Assembly (NCBI GenBank): GCA_009695285.1
Contig: SIBH01000006.1
Span: 1-38,081, forward strand
Direction: 5' to 3'
Length of the DNA stretch: 38,081 nt
DNA from: Pedosphaera sp.
GTDB taxonomy: Bacteria > Verrucomicrobiota > Verrucomicrobiia > Limisphaerales > SIBH01
This document shows positions 36,901-38,081 of the stretch, in pieces; position 1 is the first letter of the stretch; the number at the start of each line of letters is the position of its first letter. Position numbers and translations under genes: made by a program. The notes under the pieces were generated by a model. The model worked only from the letters and a program-made list of their open reading frames with translations, searched no databases and had not been told where the DNA came from.

Positions 36901-37684
36901 CCTGCGGATGCTCAATTCCCTCGCCGCCTCGATGCCGTCCTTGCGCGCGCGCTTTGCCACGCACCAGGCCTACAGCGAGGCCAGCGTGGCGGACGTGATC
37001 GGGCCGCCGCTGGCCCGGGCGCGCGAAGCCCGCGCCAGCACGCTGGCCTCGATGGTGTTTCTCAATCGCGGCACCAATTTCAGCGCGCTGGAACTGCCGC
37101 TGGAGGCGCAGGTCGCGCCGGTCTTCTCAGTGAACGTGGCCGACGTGGACGGCGACGGGCACGAGGATGTTTTTCTCAGCCAGAATTTTTTCGCCACGCG
37201 CCCAGAAATGCCGCGCCTCGACGCCGGTCGCGGCCTGTGGCTGCGCGGTGATGGCACCGGGAAATTGCGCGCGCTGTCGGGCCAAGAATCCGGCGTGAAA
37301 ATTTACGGCGAACAGCGCGGCGCGGCCCTGGCGGATTTTAACGAGGACGGCCGGATCGATCTGGTCGTCACACAGAATGGCGCGCCGACGCGGCTATTTC
37401 AAAATGTCACCGCCCGACCCGGCCTGCGCGTGCGTCTGGCCGGTCCGCCCGGAAATCCTGACGGCGTTGGAGCCGTGCTGCGTTTGCAATCCGGCCCGCG
37501 CCCCGGCCCCGCCCGCGAAATCCACGCCGGCTCCGGCTATTGGTCACAGGACGGCGCGGTGCCGGTCATGGGCGGCACCGAGCGCCCGACCCAGATCGTG
37601 ATCCGCTGGCCGGGCGGTCAAATCACCACCACGGAAATCCCTGCCGGCGCCCGCGAGATCACCGCGCCTGCGCCCAAGCCCTGA
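33980..37684 (+). CDS. FG-GAP/VCBS repeat protein with ASPIC/UnbV domains (CRTAC1-like), secreted
   Basis: Signal MKNFAAFLWISLAVFGVTSWCSGA; repeated GDFDGDGRPDLF, DLDGDGHDDLIIG, DFNEDGRIDLVV; ASPIC VRLTGNKPNTQGIGAKIKLLGG and VRLAGPPGNPDGVGAVLRLQSG. Confidence 0.93.
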   Translation: MKNFAAFLWISLAVFGVTSWCSGAERSWHDGKGFKCAELGAPGGDQAGFTLLPPKDTGLAFTNSIDEQEGEANRVLLNGSGVAAGDFDGDGRPDLFLCSLEGRNTLYKNLGNWKFKDVTAAAGLVCTNRHTRGAVFADVNADGALDLLVTVSGRGVLCFLNDGHGKFTDATAAAGTASKFGSVTLALADVDGNGTLDLYVANYRTDNIRDQGQVAISMVRGRMTIQPSLRDRLVIINGEVYEYGDPDTLYLNDGQGHFKPRSWTDGTFLDEAGQPLAEVPRDWGLSATFRDLNGDGFPDLYVCNDYWTPDRIWMNDGQGRFRAIDRLALRHMSGSSMGVDFADLNRTGHMDFLVADMLSRDHRLRKRQSFAQRPAAALVGTFDDRPQVLRNTLMQNRGDGTFADIADLAGLAASDWAWQPVFLDVDLDGYEDVLITTGHRRDVQDLDAAARIKAGEHPWPEGDGLMEYRGKMMTVQEALLTENMLNARQYPRLDSPIVAFRNQGQYRFQETTAAWGFNTLGVHHGLALADFDGDGDLDVVVNNLGAPASVYRNNTSAPRVAVRLTGNKPNTQGIGAKIKLLGGAVPMQSQEVVSGGRYLSGSDPMLVFAAGKSTGDMTLEVTWRNGRVSRLGGVAANRVYEIEEAAAADAPPARPGGMIPLFKDVSGLIDHTHFDESFDDYAHQPLLPFKLSQLGPAVAWHDLDGDGHDDLIIGSGRGGALSFFRGDGKGAFVKMEPAAGLALPDDATGLVGWTPEPGRRALLVGLASYEETNHPAVVQVDFTGGVLKVGGTLPENGSSAGPLAVADMDGDGRLDLFVGGRVLPGRFPEAASSRIFRHDGKRLQPDLENSRALEKAGLVSGAVWSDLDGDGFPDLILACQWGPVRVFKNQAGRLREITAELGLDKFTGWWNSVTTGDLDSDGRPDLIAGNWGLNCAWPASEANPARIFYGNFGPGETLDLIEAGTDPATGIVAPLRMLNSLAASMPSLRARFATHQAYSEASVADVIGPPLARAREARASTLASMVFLNRGTNFSALELPLEAQVAPVFSVNVADVDGDGHEDVFLSQNFFATRPEMPRLDAGRGLWLRGDGTGKLRALSGQESGVKIYGEQRGAALADFNEDGRIDLVVTQNGAPTRLFQNVTARPGLRVRLAGPPGNPDGVGAVLRLQSGPRPGPAREIHAGSGYWSQDGAVPVMGGTERPTQIVIRWPGGQITTTEIPAGAREITAPAPKP

Positions 37685-37969
37685 AGCCGCGTTTTGTAAA
37701 AAACCCCGGCGCTGGGGCGCAGGCCAAATCCTTGTCGTCCGGGCGTGATTCTTCAGCATTGTAGCAGGAGTGAAACGCCCGCTCTCTCCATGAACCAAAA
37801 GGTGGGGCGAGACTCTGTCGAGCCGATTTTACCGCCGCCATCGGTGCGGGGTGTGATTAAAAGCGAGTGAGGGCAGTTTCCTTGCGGAGCGCCGGTCTGT
37901 GCCCGGCTTAGATTATTTCCATAAAACATATAGCTTTATACTGGTGGGCGGTTCTGGCAGGATGAGGGC

Positions 37970-38081
37970 ATGAAAGCCATTCCCGTCCCCGGGCGTGAAC
38001 GCATCCTCAAGCTCTACGACCAAGGCAAAAGCACCGGGGAGATCGCCGCCAGCTTCGGCTACTGCGTGGCCGCCGTGCGGC
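37970..38081 (+). mobile_element. IS630-family transposase N-terminus (truncated by window edge)
   Basis: MKAIPVPGRERILKLYDQGKSTGEIAASFGYCVAAVR, the HTH typical of IS630-type transposases. Confidence 0.7.

Overview
GC-rich window, gene style and repeats suggest a Verrucomicrobia-like (PVC) bacterium; this is inference, since no search could be run. Contents in order: a frame-disrupted DNA methyltransferase at the left edge; a CobW/P47K-type GTPase; an FmdB-type zinc ribbon protein; a MoxR / DUF58 / VWA (Bat-like) cluster interrupted by a NahK/APH-like kinase and by an Fe(3+)-type ABC binding protein plus a permease that reads in frame into an NHL-repeat lipoprotein-like domain; acylphosphatase; metallophosphoesterase; family 9 glycosyltransferase; a DUF481-like remnant; a GmhB/HisB-type HAD protein with altered catalytic Asp positions; a 2337-aa UvrA-YdcF(DUF218)-UvrA fusion ORF; TM2 protein; serine hydrolase; GlgB; an IS256-type transposase remnant; a large FG-GAP/ASPIC-UnbV protein; and the start of an IS630-type transposase. 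The most striking signal is inside the UvrA fusion ORF. At least 14 short repeat sequences sit in the coding sequence without breaking the frame: tandem arrays of 7-bp units, long inverted repeats, and cloverleaf-like hairpin clusters. Related 7-mer or hairpin elements also lie in the ABC binding-protein gene, at the 3' end of the NHL gene, and between genes. This looks like a family of small repeats that colonise protein-coding genes in frame, comparable in concept to cyanobacterial heptanucleotide STRRs and Rickettsia palindromic elements.
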